A DNA stretch of 64,000 nucleotides from Azotosporobacter soli. GTDB taxonomy: Bacteria; Bacillota; Negativicutes; SG130. Positions 16,055 through 24,337 of this stretch are shown in pieces. Location: NCBI RefSeq assembly GCF_030542965.1, contig NZ_JAUAOA010000005.1, positions 62,001 to 126,000 of the forward strand, written 5' to 3'. Within the stretch, counting starts at the first letter, position 1. Each line of letters opens with the position of its first letter. The notes under the pieces are model-generated. The model made no database searches, was not told where the DNA came from, and saw only the letters and a list, made by a program, of their open reading frames with translations. Position numbers and translations under genes: made by a program.

Positions 16055-18118
16055 ATGAAAGAGTACAGGAGTGATCGTATCAGAAACCTTGCCGTGGTGT
16101 CCCATGGCGGTGCTGGAAAAACCAGTCTGACGGAAGCCTTGCTTTTTTCAGCAGGAGCTGTTAACCGCCTGGGACGTGTTGATGACGGAACCTCGACAAC
16201 GGATTTTGAGCCAGAAGAAATTAAACGAAAAATCACGATTTCTACCGGACTTGCTCCTTGCGAATGGCAGGAGAACAAGATCAATTTTCTTGACACGCCA
16301 GGTTATTCTGATTTTAGCGGCGAAATCAAAGGAGCGCTCCGCGCCGTGGAAGCAGCGTTGGTCGTAATTTGCGCAGCATCCGGAATCGAAGTGGACAGCG
16401 AAAAAGTCTGGACATATTCTTCTGAACTCGGACTGCCGCGAATTTTATTCATTAATAAAATGGATCGCGAAAATGCCGATTTTTTTAATACGGTAAGTGC
16501 ATTGCAATCTCGTTTCGGCAAAGGAATATTGCCTCTATGTTTGCCAATCGGCAGCGAAGAATCATTCAGTGGCATTATTGATCTTTTGACACAGACAGCT
16601 TATGCCGGACAAAATGAGATTGCCATTCCTGCAGAGTACGTACAACAGGTGGAAGAGTGGCGGCAAACGCTGCTGGAAACAATCGCCGAAACGGATGATG
16701 TCTTATTAAACAAATATCTTGACGGTCAAGAACTGACCACGGATGAAATTCATTCTGCACTGATCAAAGGAATTATCAATCGAAAACTCTATCCGCTACT
16801 GTGCGGCTCTGCTTACAAAAACATCGGTATACGCCAATTGTTGGATTTTATCGTTTCCTATGCGCCGCCGGCAAGTACCTTGTCGGCGATTGGAACACAT
16901 CCTATTTCACAAGATCCAGAAGAGCGGACTATTGAGCAACCATTCTCCGCTCTCATTTTCAAAACAACCGCCGATCCTTTCGTCGGCCGCCTAAGTTTTA
17001 TCAAAGTCTTCTCCGGTAGCCTAAAGCCAGACTCTACGTTATATAATGTTTCCAAAGAAAAGAGCGAACGTATTTCTACGCTCTTTACCTTGCGCGGCAA
17101 ACATCAAGATACGCTGCCTCTCGTCCATGCCGGCGACATCACCGTGGTCGCTAAGCTCCAAGATACTACGACCGGTGATACTTTGGCCCTCAAAGACCAT
17201 CCGATTGTCTATGATCCGATCGACTATCCTAAATCCATGTTTACATTATGTGTGGAAGCGAAGAATAAAGGCGATGAAGACAAAATCGGTACTGCATTGG
17301 CCCGTATCATCGATGAAGACCCAACTTTCCATCTGGCTAAGAATACGGAAACAAACCAATTATTGATCAGCGGCCTGGGAGAGCTTCATCTTGAAATCAT
17401 GACGGAAAAAATAAAACGTAAATTCGGCGTCGATGTCATACTTTCCTCGCCGAAAGTTCCATATCGTGAAACGATTCGCAGTTCAGTAAAAATTGAAGGA
17501 AAGCACAAAAAACAGACCGGCGGTCATGGGCAGTTTGGCCACGTCTGGCTTCAAATTGAACCCTTGCCAGCAGGTAGCCACTTTGAATTTGTCGATTCCA
17601 TCTTTGGTGGAGCCGTACCTCGTCAATACATTCCGGCCGTTGAAAAAGGTGTAAAGGAGGCCATGTCCACTGGGATTTTGGCCGGCTATCCGATGGTCGA
17701 CATTAAAGTCACTTTGCTCGATGGTTCCTATCATACGGTGGATTCTTCGGAAATGGCCTTCAAGATTGCCAGCACGATGGCAATTCGCAAAGGAGTATTG
17801 CAAGCTAAGCCCGTCTTACTGGAGCCGGTTTGTGCCGTCGAAGTCCATGTACCTGATAGTTGTATGGGCGACGTGATTGCCGATTTGAACAGCAAACGAG
17901 GGCGCATCCAGGGCATGGAACCTAACGGGAAGGGAATTGGCCTGATTCGCGCGCAAGTTCCGATGTCTGAAATGTTACGCTATGCGATTGACCTGCGTTC
18001 CATTACGCAGGGACGAGGCTGCTACGAACTTACCTTTTCCCATTATGAAGAAATGCCGCAACGCATGGCAGAGAACCTTATCGCTACGACAAAGAAAGAA
18101 AAGGTAGAAGAGGCATAA
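16055..18118 (+). CDS. Elongation factor G-like GTPase (EF-G paralogue)
   Basis: 687-residue translational GTPase with full EF-G layout: G domain, domain II, and domains III-V (closing on PMSEMLRYAIDLRSITQGRG). The G1 loop is HGGAGKTSL instead of the AHIDAGKTT of true EF-G, with DTPGYSDF (G3) and NKMD (G4) intact. These mark the EF-G-like/FusA2 group, present beside the canonical factor in many bacteria. Its role is unsettled; some relatives lack normal translocation activity. AGGGGGG (16041-16047) precedes ATGs at 16052 and 16055; the second has the better spacing. No rpsL/rpsG/tuf nearby, which also argues against the main fusA. Confidence 0.92.
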   Translation: MKEYRSDRIRNLAVVSHGGAGKTSLTEALLFSAGAVNRLGRVDDGTSTTDFEPEEIKRKITISTGLAPCEWQENKINFLDTPGYSDFSGEIKGALRAVEAALVVICAASGIEVDSEKVWTYSSELGLPRILFINKMDRENADFFNTVSALQSRFGKGILPLCLPIGSEESFSGIIDLLTQTAYAGQNEIAIPAEYVQQVEEWRQTLLETIAETDDVLLNKYLDGQELTTDEIHSALIKGIINRKLYPLLCGSAYKNIGIRQLLDFIVSYAPPASTLSAIGTHPISQDPEERTIEQPFSALIFKTTADPFVGRLSFIKVFSGSLKPDSTLYNVSKEKSERISTLFTLRGKHQDTLPLVHAGDITVVAKLQDTTTGDTLALKDHPIVYDPIDYPKSMFTLCVEAKNKGDEDKIGTALARIIDEDPTFHLAKNTETNQLLISGLGELHLEIMTEKIKRKFGVDVILSSPKVPYRETIRSSVKIEGKHKKQTGGHGQFGHVWLQIEPLPAGSHFEFVDSIFGGAVPRQYIPAVEKGVKEAMSTGILAGYPMVDIKVTLLDGSYHTVDSSEMAFKIASTMAIRKGVLQAKPVLLEPVCAVEVHVPDSCMGDVIADLNSKRGRIQGMEPNGKGIGLIRAQVPMSEMLRYAIDLRSITQGRGCYELTFSHYEEMPQRMAENLIATTKKEKVEEA

Positions 18119-18124
18119 CGTTTT

Positions 18125-18171
18125 ATGCAAAAAGGCCGAAGTGTAAAAACTTCGGCCTTTTTGCATAAAAA
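18125..18171 (+). terminator. Long perfect terminator after EF-G-like gene
   Basis: An 18-bp perfect stem (18125-18142 with 18149-18166), loop GTAAAA. Its arms carry A5 and T5, so it can act from either side. Confidence 0.92.
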
Positions 18172-18196
18172 AAAGAGCATCATAAGATTGCTCTTT
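18167..18196 (-). terminator. Terminator of tRNA cassette 1
   Basis: On the - strand AAAGAGCA (18196-18189) pairs with TGCTCTTT (18179-18172), followed by a run of T's. Confidence 0.85.
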
Positions 18197-18207
18197 GGAA
18201 AACGGAA

Positions 18208-18282
18208 TGGCAGGGGTGGCTGGATTCGAACCAACGAATGCGGGAGTCAAAGTCCCGTGCCTTACCGCTTGGCGACACCCCT
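18208..18282 (-). tRNA. tRNA-Gln, anticodon TTG (copy 1)
   Basis: 75 bases including CCA. Acceptor AGGGGTG/CACCCCT, anticodon stem CGGGA/TCCCG with loop CTTTGAC, T loop TTCGAAT, discriminator G. Identical to the copy at 18608. Confidence 0.97.
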
Positions 18283-18297
18283 ATGAAATTAGAAAGA

Positions 18298-18374
18298 TGG
18301 TCGGGGCGACAGGATTCGAACCTGCGGCCTCTTAGTCCCGAACCAAGCGCGCTACCAAACTGCGCTACGCCCCG
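18298..18374 (-). tRNA. tRNA-Pro, anticodon CGG (copy 1)
   Basis: 77 bases including CCA. Acceptor CGGGGCG/CGCCCCG, anticodon stem CTTGG/CTAAG with loop TTCGGGA, T loop TTCGAAT. First gene of the cassette, 15 bases before tRNA-Gln. Confidence 0.97.
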
Positions 18375-18389
18375 CTGCATCACTTTTGT

Positions 18390-18419
18390 ATTATAACAAA
18401 AAACTCCGATTATTGTCAA
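18390..18419 (-). promoter_or_regulatory. Promoter of tRNA cassette 1
   Basis: - strand: perfect TTGACA (18419-18414), 18-base spacer, perfect TATAAT (18395-18390), 15 bases before the tRNA-Pro 5' end. Confidence 0.88.
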
Positions 18420-18571
18420 CCTGTTGAGAGAAGGAAAAAGTAAAAAAGGAAAGAGACGGATTCCAAATGTGCTTATCAAGAGAAAAACAAGCCTAGCTGC
18501 GATACCTGCAGCCACATTCCGCAGGAGAAGCACCCTATGTTTTTCTAGAAAGACAACATGCAACAAACAAA

Positions 18572-18596
18572 AAACGCAACATCAAATGTTGCGTTT
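18572..18596 (-). terminator. Terminator of tRNA cassette 2
   Basis: - strand AAACGCAACAT pairs with ATGTTGCGTTT, loop TTG, then TTTGTTTG. It closes cassette 2 before the 155-base filler that separates it from cassette 1; nothing else is evident in that filler. Confidence 0.88.
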
Positions 18597-18607
18597 CATA
18601 AACGGAA

Positions 18608-18682
18608 TGGCAGGGGTGGCTGGATTCGAACCAACGAATGCGGGAGTCAAAGTCCCGTGCCTTACCGCTTGGCGACACCCCT
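18608..18682 (-). tRNA. tRNA-Gln, anticodon TTG (copy 2)
   Basis: Identical in all 75 bases to the tRNA-Gln at 18208; CCA encoded. Confidence 0.97.
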
Positions 18683-18697
18683 ATGAAATTAGAAAGA

Positions 18698-18774
18698 TGG
18701 TCGGGGCGACAGGATTCGAACCTGCGGCCTCTTAGTCCCGAACCAAGCGCGCTACCAAACTGCGCTACGCCCCG
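18698..18774 (-). tRNA. tRNA-Pro, anticodon CGG (copy 2)
   Basis: Identical in all 77 bases to the tRNA-Pro at 18298; CCA encoded. Confidence 0.97.
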
Positions 18775-18789
18775 CTGCATCACCTTTAT

Positions 18790-18819
18790 ATTATAACCAG
18801 CAACTCCGATTATTGTCAA
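18790..18819 (-). promoter_or_regulatory. Promoter of tRNA cassette 2
   Basis: - strand TTGACA (18819-18814), 18-base spacer, TATAAT (18795-18790). Both boxes are unchanged from copy 1; the spacer differs at three bases. Confidence 0.88.
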
Positions 18820-18940
18820 CATCATTTTTTCGAAAAATAAAAAGGATTTTTCAACTTTTTAACGAACTCTATCAACTGTAGTAAAATCGCATGTTATACC
18901 ACACTGCAATATAGAATGCGCACAAGGGAGATCACAGCTA

Positions 18941-19618
18941 TTGAGTAATGCAAGACGAGTATTTTTTATCGGAATCCTAGCAAGTCTATTTTTTTTGCCC
19001 GCCTCTGGTCAGGCAGCGCCTTTAAAACTGGGGATGACTGGTGACGAAGTTTCTTGGCTGCAGAGCAAACTGGTTGATCTTGGCTTTTATGCAGGAAGCG
19101 TAGACAACGTCTTCGGCCAGGACACGAAGCGCGCTGTAATCTCCTTTCAAAGCGCCTGTGGCTTGGATGCTGATGGAATTGTCGGCGAACAAACAAAGCA
19201 AATGTTGCGCGAATATAAAAATCGCGGTGCCGCGAGCCGCGGCGCCTTCCCGTCGCGCCGCGCCGCCGAACTGGTCAGTTATGCCCAGCAATTTTATGGA
19301 ACGCCCTATGCATGGGGCGGAACATCGCCCGGCGGCTTTGATTGTTCTGGTTTCATCTATCATGTCTTTAGTCGTTTCAATATCGCCATGCCACGCGTCG
19401 CCGATGCGCAATATTATTCCGGCATCAGCGTCAGCGACCCACAACCTGGCGATCTAGTTTTCTTCAGCACCTACGAACCGGGTCCGTCACATGTCGGAAT
19501 TTTCATTGGCAACGGTCAGTTTATCCACGCCAGTTCGGGCGCTGGCGAAGTGACAATCACGCCACTCTCGAAGCCTTATTATCAAAGTCGCTATCTGGGC
19601 GCAAAACGATTCTTATAA
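18941..19618 (+). CDS. Secreted NlpC/P60 peptidoglycan hydrolase
   Basis: 225-residue exported cell-wall hydrolase. Residues 1-26 form a signal peptide (hydrophobic GILASLFFLPA, cleavage likely after GQAA). Residues about 28-90 are a PG_binding_1 domain (LKLGMTGDEVSWLQSKLVDL). Residues about 110-225 are NlpC/P60 with catalytic Cys in FDCSGFIYH, His in SHVGIFIGN and the polar residue in FIHASS. Such enzymes cut the D-Glu-to-diamino-acid bond of stem peptides; in spore formers they may act in vegetative wall or spore processes. TTG start at 18941, AAGGGAG 10 bases upstream. Confidence 0.93.
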   Translation: MSNARRVFFIGILASLFFLPASGQAAPLKLGMTGDEVSWLQSKLVDLGFYAGSVDNVFGQDTKRAVISFQSACGLDADGIVGEQTKQMLREYKNRGAASRGAFPSRRAAELVSYAQQFYGTPYAWGGTSPGGFDCSGFIYHVFSRFNIAMPRVADAQYYSGISVSDPQPGDLVFFSTYEPGPSHVGIFIGNGQFIHASSGAGEVTITPLSKPYYQSRYLGAKRFL

Positions 19619-19656
19619 AAATGAGGCTGCCTCAATTTGAGACAGCCTCATTTTTA
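19618..19656. terminator. Bidirectional terminator between convergent genes
   Basis: ATGAGGCTG (19621-19629) pairs with CAGCCTCAT (19643-19651), with an inner CTCA/TGAG helix and A/T runs on both sides. It serves the hydrolase (+) and DUF4127 (-) genes. Confidence 0.88.
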
Positions 19657-21303
19657 TTTCTCCCAATTTCCAATTAGATCAAGTTTCACTTCGAAGCTGC
19701 GACGCCATGGCATGTCAACTTGGAGCAGTACATCTTCCAAACGCAGAACTTTCCCAGCTCGATCTTCTAGGGGATAGCTGCGCCAATTCCGTATCAGCTC
19801 TTTTTTTTGACGCCGCAAACATTTTTCTAGCCAGCGGCTGATTTCCGTCGCTTCTTTTTCCGATAAATTATTGGGATCCAATTGTTTTTCCCGTAGCTTT
19901 TTGTTCAGCAGAGGATGTTCCTTTTTTTGATAATAGGTGTCATCGATCATTCGCGCCAAGATAAATTCTTGATTTTGTTGATCGAGTCGAACATTTTCCG
20001 GTTGAAGTCGTTTGCGAAACTGATGCAGGGTGGCTTGCGTGACGGCGGTGCCGATTGAGTTGCTTGTCGTGTTCCAACCAGCATATGCGATCAATCGAGT
20101 CAATGGAGCTTTACGAGCCAGCAGATAAGGAAGCAATGTTTCTTTATTTTTAAAAGTTTCGCTTAAATCAACCAAAGCAATCGGTTTTCCTTCTGTCAAA
20201 AGAATCGTTAATTTTTCTGCGGCTTGCTCATATTTTAAAAAGAGCGGCGACCCTGCATGAACAAATAACATATAGTCAGCCTGCTCTTTTTCCGTCACAG
20301 AAACAGCACCGCTGATCCGCAGTTTCTCTTCGACGGTCGTCTGAATAGAATGCGGCATGAAAGGCATCGTCATATGTTTAACCATTTCGTCCGAATATAT
20401 GACATAGACTTTGGGCCGATAGTCAAATTCACGACTGCAGAGAAACCCAAGCAAAGTGAGCGCCACCTCATCCGTACCACGTGTCACAATCACCTTGTCA
20501 GCCAGCTCCGGGGCACGCAATCTCCTTTGTAAAAATTCCTGCTTCTTTTCGTTCGCAATTCCGAACGGAAATCCATCATCCTGACCGATTATCAAACCAT
20601 CCAGCACACCGCTTTTTGCCAAATCAAGCAACATTAGATTATTCGCCTGATTTTCTTCATATAAACGCATATATTTGTGAATCAGCACTTCTGGTATTTT
20701 CTCCGCCAATTTTTCTTTGCGCAGCAAATCATCTTCGTTATCAAACAGCTTTGCCTGCTCACTCAAGACGGAATATTGCATCATGTCAGCTTGAAAAGCA
20801 ATCGTTGCCGCATTATCCGCAATCAGAAGGCGTGGTATGATGTTGAACGCATATATTTTGAGTTGAGGCTGCGCCTTCTTTATCTCTTGCAGCAATTCCA
20901 GAACAGCCCGAACTTCAGACGGCTGGCCAAGTCCTTGCCTAGAAGGGACAAGACCACCATGAATAAGCGAATCAATTGCGATAATCGCCGAATCCGCTTG
21001 GGCTGCGTTTTGCCTTAGCCATAAACGCAATCCCTCTTTGTCGGCCCGCGTTTTGCTTTGCGCCAGCAATTCTTCCGGCGGAATTATTAGCGTAAAGCCG
21101 CCGATTTCTGCCAGCTGCGCAACAAATTGGACGCAGGGGGGACGACTGTCAAGCGGAATTAAGATTATTTTACGCTGATATTGCGGTACAACAGTATGAT
21201 TTTCTATAGCTGCCGAATCAAGCTCCAAACTTTGAGCAAAACAGAATCCGCCAAGAAGAATACAGCCTAACAAGAGTAACCCAAAAAAATTCTTCGCTTT
21301 CAT
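19654..21303 (-). CDS. DUF4127 family exported protein
   Basis: 549-residue protein of the DUF4127 family, function unknown. The N-terminus has a hydrophobic signal (FFGLLLLGCILLGGFCFAQ) that could be an ordinary signal peptide or a weak lipobox around LLGC. The mature part begins with the conserved KIILIPLDSRPPCVQFV and contains IIAIDSLIHGGLVPSRQG and LIIGQDDGFPFG, family blocks rich in Asp and Gly that look like an active site. Its C-terminal 120 residues are charged. It is alone on the - strand between two + genes, with rsmD divergent. The fold is not recognisable by eye. Confidence 0.8.
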   Translation of the reverse strand: MKAKNFFGLLLLGCILLGGFCFAQSLELDSAAIENHTVVPQYQRKIILIPLDSRPPCVQFVAQLAEIGGFTLIIPPEELLAQSKTRADKEGLRLWLRQNAAQADSAIIAIDSLIHGGLVPSRQGLGQPSEVRAVLELLQEIKKAQPQLKIYAFNIIPRLLIADNAATIAFQADMMQYSVLSEQAKLFDNEDDLLRKEKLAEKIPEVLIHKYMRLYEENQANNLMLLDLAKSGVLDGLIIGQDDGFPFGIANEKKQEFLQRRLRAPELADKVIVTRGTDEVALTLLGFLCSREFDYRPKVYVIYSDEMVKHMTMPFMPHSIQTTVEEKLRISGAVSVTEKEQADYMLFVHAGSPLFLKYEQAAEKLTILLTEGKPIALVDLSETFKNKETLLPYLLARKAPLTRLIAYAGWNTTSNSIGTAVTQATLHQFRKRLQPENVRLDQQNQEFILARMIDDTYYQKKEHPLLNKKLREKQLDPNNLSEKEATEISRWLEKCLRRQKKELIRNWRSYPLEDRAGKVLRLEDVLLQVDMPWRRSFEVKLDLIGNWEK

Positions 21304-21335
21304 GAGATCATCCTTTAATTGTTTTATGAAAAATT

Positions 21336-21365
21336 TTGTTTTGTATACAAAGAATATGCTAGAAT
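21336..21365 (+). promoter_or_regulatory. Probable promoter of rsmD-coaD
   Basis: TTGTTT (21336-21341), 18-base spacer, TAGAAT (21360-21365), in the divergent gap between the DUF4127 gene and rsmD. Confidence 0.45.
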
Positions 21366-21386
21366 AGTAGTGTAGAGGAGAATGTC

Positions 21387-21953
21387 ATGAGAATCATAAC
21401 AGGAAAAGCCAAAGGATGCAAATTGCAAGCCCCCAAAGGAATGCAAACGCGTCCGACCACCGACCGCGTAAAAGAATCGTTGTTTAATATCTTAGGCGAC
21501 GCAGTTGTTGATGCCGTTGTTCTCGATATTTTCGCCGGAAGCGGTGCCCTTGGACTGGAAGCGCTGAGCAGAGGAGCAACGCGCGCCGTATTCATAGATT
21601 CGAGTCGCGACAGTAATACGATTATCTCTCATAATGCGCGCCACACCCGCTTGGAAGGCCAGTGTACGTTGCTAAGCAGCGACGTTTTGATTGCGCTAAC
21701 AAAGTTGACAGTAAAGCGCCAACTTTTCGATCTGGTTTTTTGCGACCCACCTTACAACCAGGGTTTTGTGTCTAACGTTCTTGCAAAACTCGATGCTGGC
21801 GGGTTATTATCACCCGACTGTATTATCGTTATCGAACATTCGAGGCATGAAGTCCCTGCTCCAACATGGTCACATTTCTTATTGCGACGCAGTGAGCGAT
21901 ATGGCGAAACATTACTCAGTTTTTTCTCAGGGAGGAAAGCGAATGAAGCGTAG
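21387..21953 (+). CDS. rsmD: 16S rRNA (guanine-966-N2)-methyltransferase RsmD
   Basis: SAM-dependent methyltransferase that modifies G966 of 16S rRNA during 30S assembly. MRIITGKAKGCKLQAPKG is the family N-terminus, LDIFAGSGALGLEALSRGA the SAM loop (about residue 48) and DLVFCDPPYNQGF the catalytic DPPY (about residue 114). 188 residues, normal. GAGGAGAATGTC precedes the ATG. Its end overlaps coaD by 11 bases. The rsmD-coaD pair is widely conserved. Confidence 0.96.
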   Translation: MRIITGKAKGCKLQAPKGMQTRPTTDRVKESLFNILGDAVVDAVVLDIFAGSGALGLEALSRGATRAVFIDSSRDSNTIISHNARHTRLEGQCTLLSSDVLIALTKLTVKRQLFDLVFCDPPYNQGFVSNVLAKLDAGGLLSPDCIIVIEHSRHEVPAPTWSHFLLRRSERYGETLLSFFSGRKANEA

Positions 21954-22446
21954 TGCAATTTGTCCGGGAAGTTTTGATCCTGTTACCAATGGACACATCG
22001 ACATTTTTGAACGAGCCAGCAAAATGTTCGACGAGTTAATTGTTGCTGTTTTTCATAACCCCAACAAAAAACCGTTGTTTTCGATGGAAGAACGCGTCCG
22101 CTTGCTGTCCGATGCAACACAACACTTACCAAACATCCGAATTGACTGTTTCTCCGGCTTGTTGAACCAATATGCCCGCCAACAGGAAACCTACATTATC
22201 GTGCGCGGCCTGCGAGCGCTAAGTGATTTTGAGTATGAATTTCAACGTGCGTTGTTGATAAAGAAAGTAGATCCTTTGATTGAAACAGTTTTTATGATGA
22301 CTAGTAATGAGTATTCTTTTATTAGCTCGACCGGGATCAAAGAACTAGCTAAATTCGGCGGAAACATCAAAGGCCTGGTACCAGATTGCGTAGAAAACGT
22401 GATTCTTGAACGGATGCGTTATCTGGATCAACAGACAGAATGTTAA
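21943..22446 (+). CDS. coaD: Phosphopantetheine adenylyltransferase
   Basis: Penultimate step of CoA synthesis: 4'-phosphopantetheine + ATP gives dephospho-CoA. Nucleotidyltransferase motif CPGSFDPVTNGHIDIFERAS (T/HxGH type) at the start; YIIVRGLRALSDFEYE and EYSFISSTGIKELAKFGG (the ISST motif) follow. 167 residues, standard. ATG at 21943 has GGGAGGAAAGC upstream and overlaps rsmD by 11 bases; a longer in-frame reading inside rsmD is rejected. Confidence 0.97.
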   Translation: MKRSAICPGSFDPVTNGHIDIFERASKMFDELIVAVFHNPNKKPLFSMEERVRLLSDATQHLPNIRIDCFSGLLNQYARQQETYIIVRGLRALSDFEYEFQRALLIKKVDPLIETVFMMTSNEYSFISSTGIKELAKFGGNIKGLVPDCVENVILERMRYLDQQTEC

Positions 22447-22464
22447 AGGGGGATATAAAAAGTT

Positions 22465-22917
22465 ATGACAATTGAACGGTTATTAAACGAGATGGAAAAT
22501 ATGTTTTTGGATGGAGCACGTGTACCATTTACAAATAAACGAGTATTGGAAGAAGATGACTTCGCCCGGTTACTCGACGAGATCCGCGAGCATTTGCCCC
22601 AGGAAATCCAAGAGGCGAAGCGAATCATTTCTGACCGTCAACGCATTCTCGATGATGCGCAAAAAGAAGCGCAAACTGTAGTGGAACAAGCCAAAACTTA
22701 TATTTCAAAGATGACCGATGAAAACATCGTCACCAAGCAAGCACAAGAACGTGCCGGCGAAATTCTCGGTCAAGCGCAAAAAGATGCCGTGGCATTGCAA
22801 CACGATGCGCTGAACTATGCTAACGATGTTTTTTCCCATCTGGAAGAGCAGCTCGAAAATGCATTGGACGTCGTAAAAAAGGGACACGCCGATTTACACC
22901 ATACAAAAAAAGATTAA
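22465..22917 (+). CDS. Coiled-coil protein after coaD, ATP synthase B-like
   Basis: 150-residue, highly charged protein of unknown function. After a short N-terminal segment (LLNEMENMFLDGARVPF) nearly the whole chain is predicted helix with coiled-coil character (residues about 45-140; many QAQKEA/EQAKTY-like repeats), recalling the stalk of F-type ATPase subunit b or DivIVA. No membrane segment. Genes of this kind follow coaD in several Firmicutes, where they are loosely called ATPase; no ATP-binding motif is visible, so that name is not supported. AAGGGGG precedes the ATG, 18 bases after coaD. It ends 3 bases from the convergent tmcAL gene. Confidence 0.8.
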   Translation: MTIERLLNEMENMFLDGARVPFTNKRVLEEDDFARLLDEIREHLPQEIQEAKRIISDRQRILDDAQKEAQTVVEQAKTYISKMTDENIVTKQAQERAGEILGQAQKDAVALQHDALNYANDVFSHLEEQLENALDVVKKGHADLHHTKKD

Positions 22918-22920
22918 GCA

Positions 22921-24153
22921 TTACATCCGATGGTATATGGGGGACTGTTTAAAATCACAGCCTCCCATATGCCATTTTTCTTTTGGCATACCCAAGACAT
23001 AAATATCGCTGGCTTTAGCATCAAGCAACAACATCTTATCCCGCAATGCAGTAGGTTCATATTTCTGTGCTGTTTTTTTAAGCCAATTTGCCGGACGATC
23101 GATAATCGGTATCGAACTTGTCTTTTGCAGTAACTTTAGCGCTTCGCGTCCTGTATCATTGAATGCCAGCAACCTCGCATATTGCGGTCCGTATTGATCC
23201 GCTTGCGTCAATAGTTCCGCCTCAACGCCAAGCAATATCCAAAGCAAGGCACGTTGCAGACGCCCTCTGGTATAACGTTTGGTCATGCATCCGTCAACCA
23301 GACTTTTCCAGTCTGTGGCACTTGTTGCAGCTTGTTTAAGCCGATACTCTAAACCGTCGGCTGAGCCCAAAAGGCATCGCTTCAATTGTGCACAAGATTG
23401 TTGACGCAATAAGCAAAGCAACATGGGAGTAAAGGTCTCCTGAAAAACAGGCCCTTTCCCCAAATTTCGCTGCGCCTCAATCAATGACAGTAGTGAAGAC
23501 GGCATTGCCTTTTCAATTGATGCATTGTTCCTGATCGCCAGGCGAATTGCCGTGGCGCTGGCATAATGACCTTTTAGAGATGTTTCGTGATAAGCAGCCA
23601 TTTTTCGCTGAATCGCCAGCGGCAGTATACTTGGAGCAAATCGCTCGATGGCTCTAATATATTCAATGCCTAGAATATTGTTGGGATGGTAAGCGAGCGG
23701 ATTGGATTCTTCACACTGCAGCGCATCTCCGAGCGAACGTGCATATGAATGTCCTTTTTTCATTTCTGCGTGCAAGGCGGCAATCGCCGCCGAGCTGTCT
23801 GCTAAACGAGCCGCAGTCCGCAACAGCTCTACTTCTGGAGTCTCTGCGCCAAAACACAAATGTGATACCGCCCCAAGTGAGGCTAATAGTTGTACTGCGC
23901 CTGTCGCAAAAAACTGCGCGCTGCGGATTGCATATGCCGTCGGCAATTCGAATACCACATCAACGCCGCTTGAAACCGCCATTTGCGCTCGGGTCCATTT
24001 ATCAAAAAAAGCAGCCTCGCCGCGCTGAACAAATTGACCACTCATGACGCCGATTACCACATCTGCGTTACAAAGACGTCGTGTTTCTTTTGCATGCCAA
24101 TAATGACCATTATGAAAGGGATTGTATTCGACGACGATTCCTGCAATATTCAT
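22921..24153 (-). CDS. tmcAL: tRNA(Met) cytidine acetate ligase TmcAL (YlbM)
   Basis: Makes N4-acetylcytidine at the wobble base of elongator tRNA-Met from acetate and ATP in Firmicutes. The N-terminal nucleotidyltransferase motif NPFHNGHYWHAKET (about residues 11-24) and VIGVMSGQFVQRGEAAFFDK are diagnostic. 410 residues, usual length. ATG preceded by GAGGGAAC. Its neighbour ackA, divergent across about 185 bases, interconverts acetate and acetyl phosphate, so both use acetate; the pairing is commonly conserved. Confidence 0.94.
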   Translation of the reverse strand: MNIAGIVVEYNPFHNGHYWHAKETRRLCNADVVIGVMSGQFVQRGEAAFFDKWTRAQMAVSSGVDVVFELPTAYAIRSAQFFATGAVQLLASLGAVSHLCFGAETPEVELLRTAARLADSSAAIAALHAEMKKGHSYARSLGDALQCEESNPLAYHPNNILGIEYIRAIERFAPSILPLAIQRKMAAYHETSLKGHYASATAIRLAIRNNASIEKAMPSSLLSLIEAQRNLGKGPVFQETFTPMLLCLLRQQSCAQLKRCLLGSADGLEYRLKQAATSATDWKSLVDGCMTKRYTRGRLQRALLWILLGVEAELLTQADQYGPQYARLLAFNDTGREALKLLQKTSSIPIIDRPANWLKKTAQKYEPTALRDKMLLLDAKASDIYVLGMPKEKWHMGGCDFKQSPIYHRM

Positions 24154-24242
24154 AGTTCCCTCGCTCCTGTTAAGTGAACTTTCTTTTAATTAATAGTCAT
24201 AAAATTCGAAGAAGGAATTTGTATTACCTTGTCGAAAATCTG

Positions 24243-24270
24243 TTGAGGTAGCATATGTTAAGGATACAAT
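24243..24270 (+). promoter_or_regulatory. Probable ackA promoter
   Basis: TTGAGG (24243-24248), 16-base spacer, TACAAT (24265-24270), about 68 bases before the ackA start. Confidence 0.5.
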
Positions 24271-24337
24271 ATTCATTATATAGTGAATTCTGGCAATATG
24301 CATATCGAAATTTTTTACTATGAGGAGGAGTTGCAGA

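Larger units (their letters stand above)
18200..18420. repeat. Duplicated tRNA cassette, copy 1
   Basis: 221-base direct repeat of 18600-18820, offset exactly 400 bases. By eye the copies differ at only five positions (18384, 18388, 18398, 18400, 18401), all in the leader and promoter spacer. Both tRNAs and the spacer between them are identical. Confidence 0.95.
18600..18820. repeat. Duplicated tRNA cassette, copy 2
   Basis: Direct repeat partner of 18200-18420. It includes the promoter, tRNA-Pro, spacer and tRNA-Gln, but not the terminator, which differs between copies. Confidence 0.95.

Noticed and set aside
18424-18825. Open frames of about 100 codons on both strands across the tRNA region
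   Set aside because: They run through tRNA genes, terminators and promoters, and similar frames arise in both copies of the repeat simply because the DNA is duplicated.
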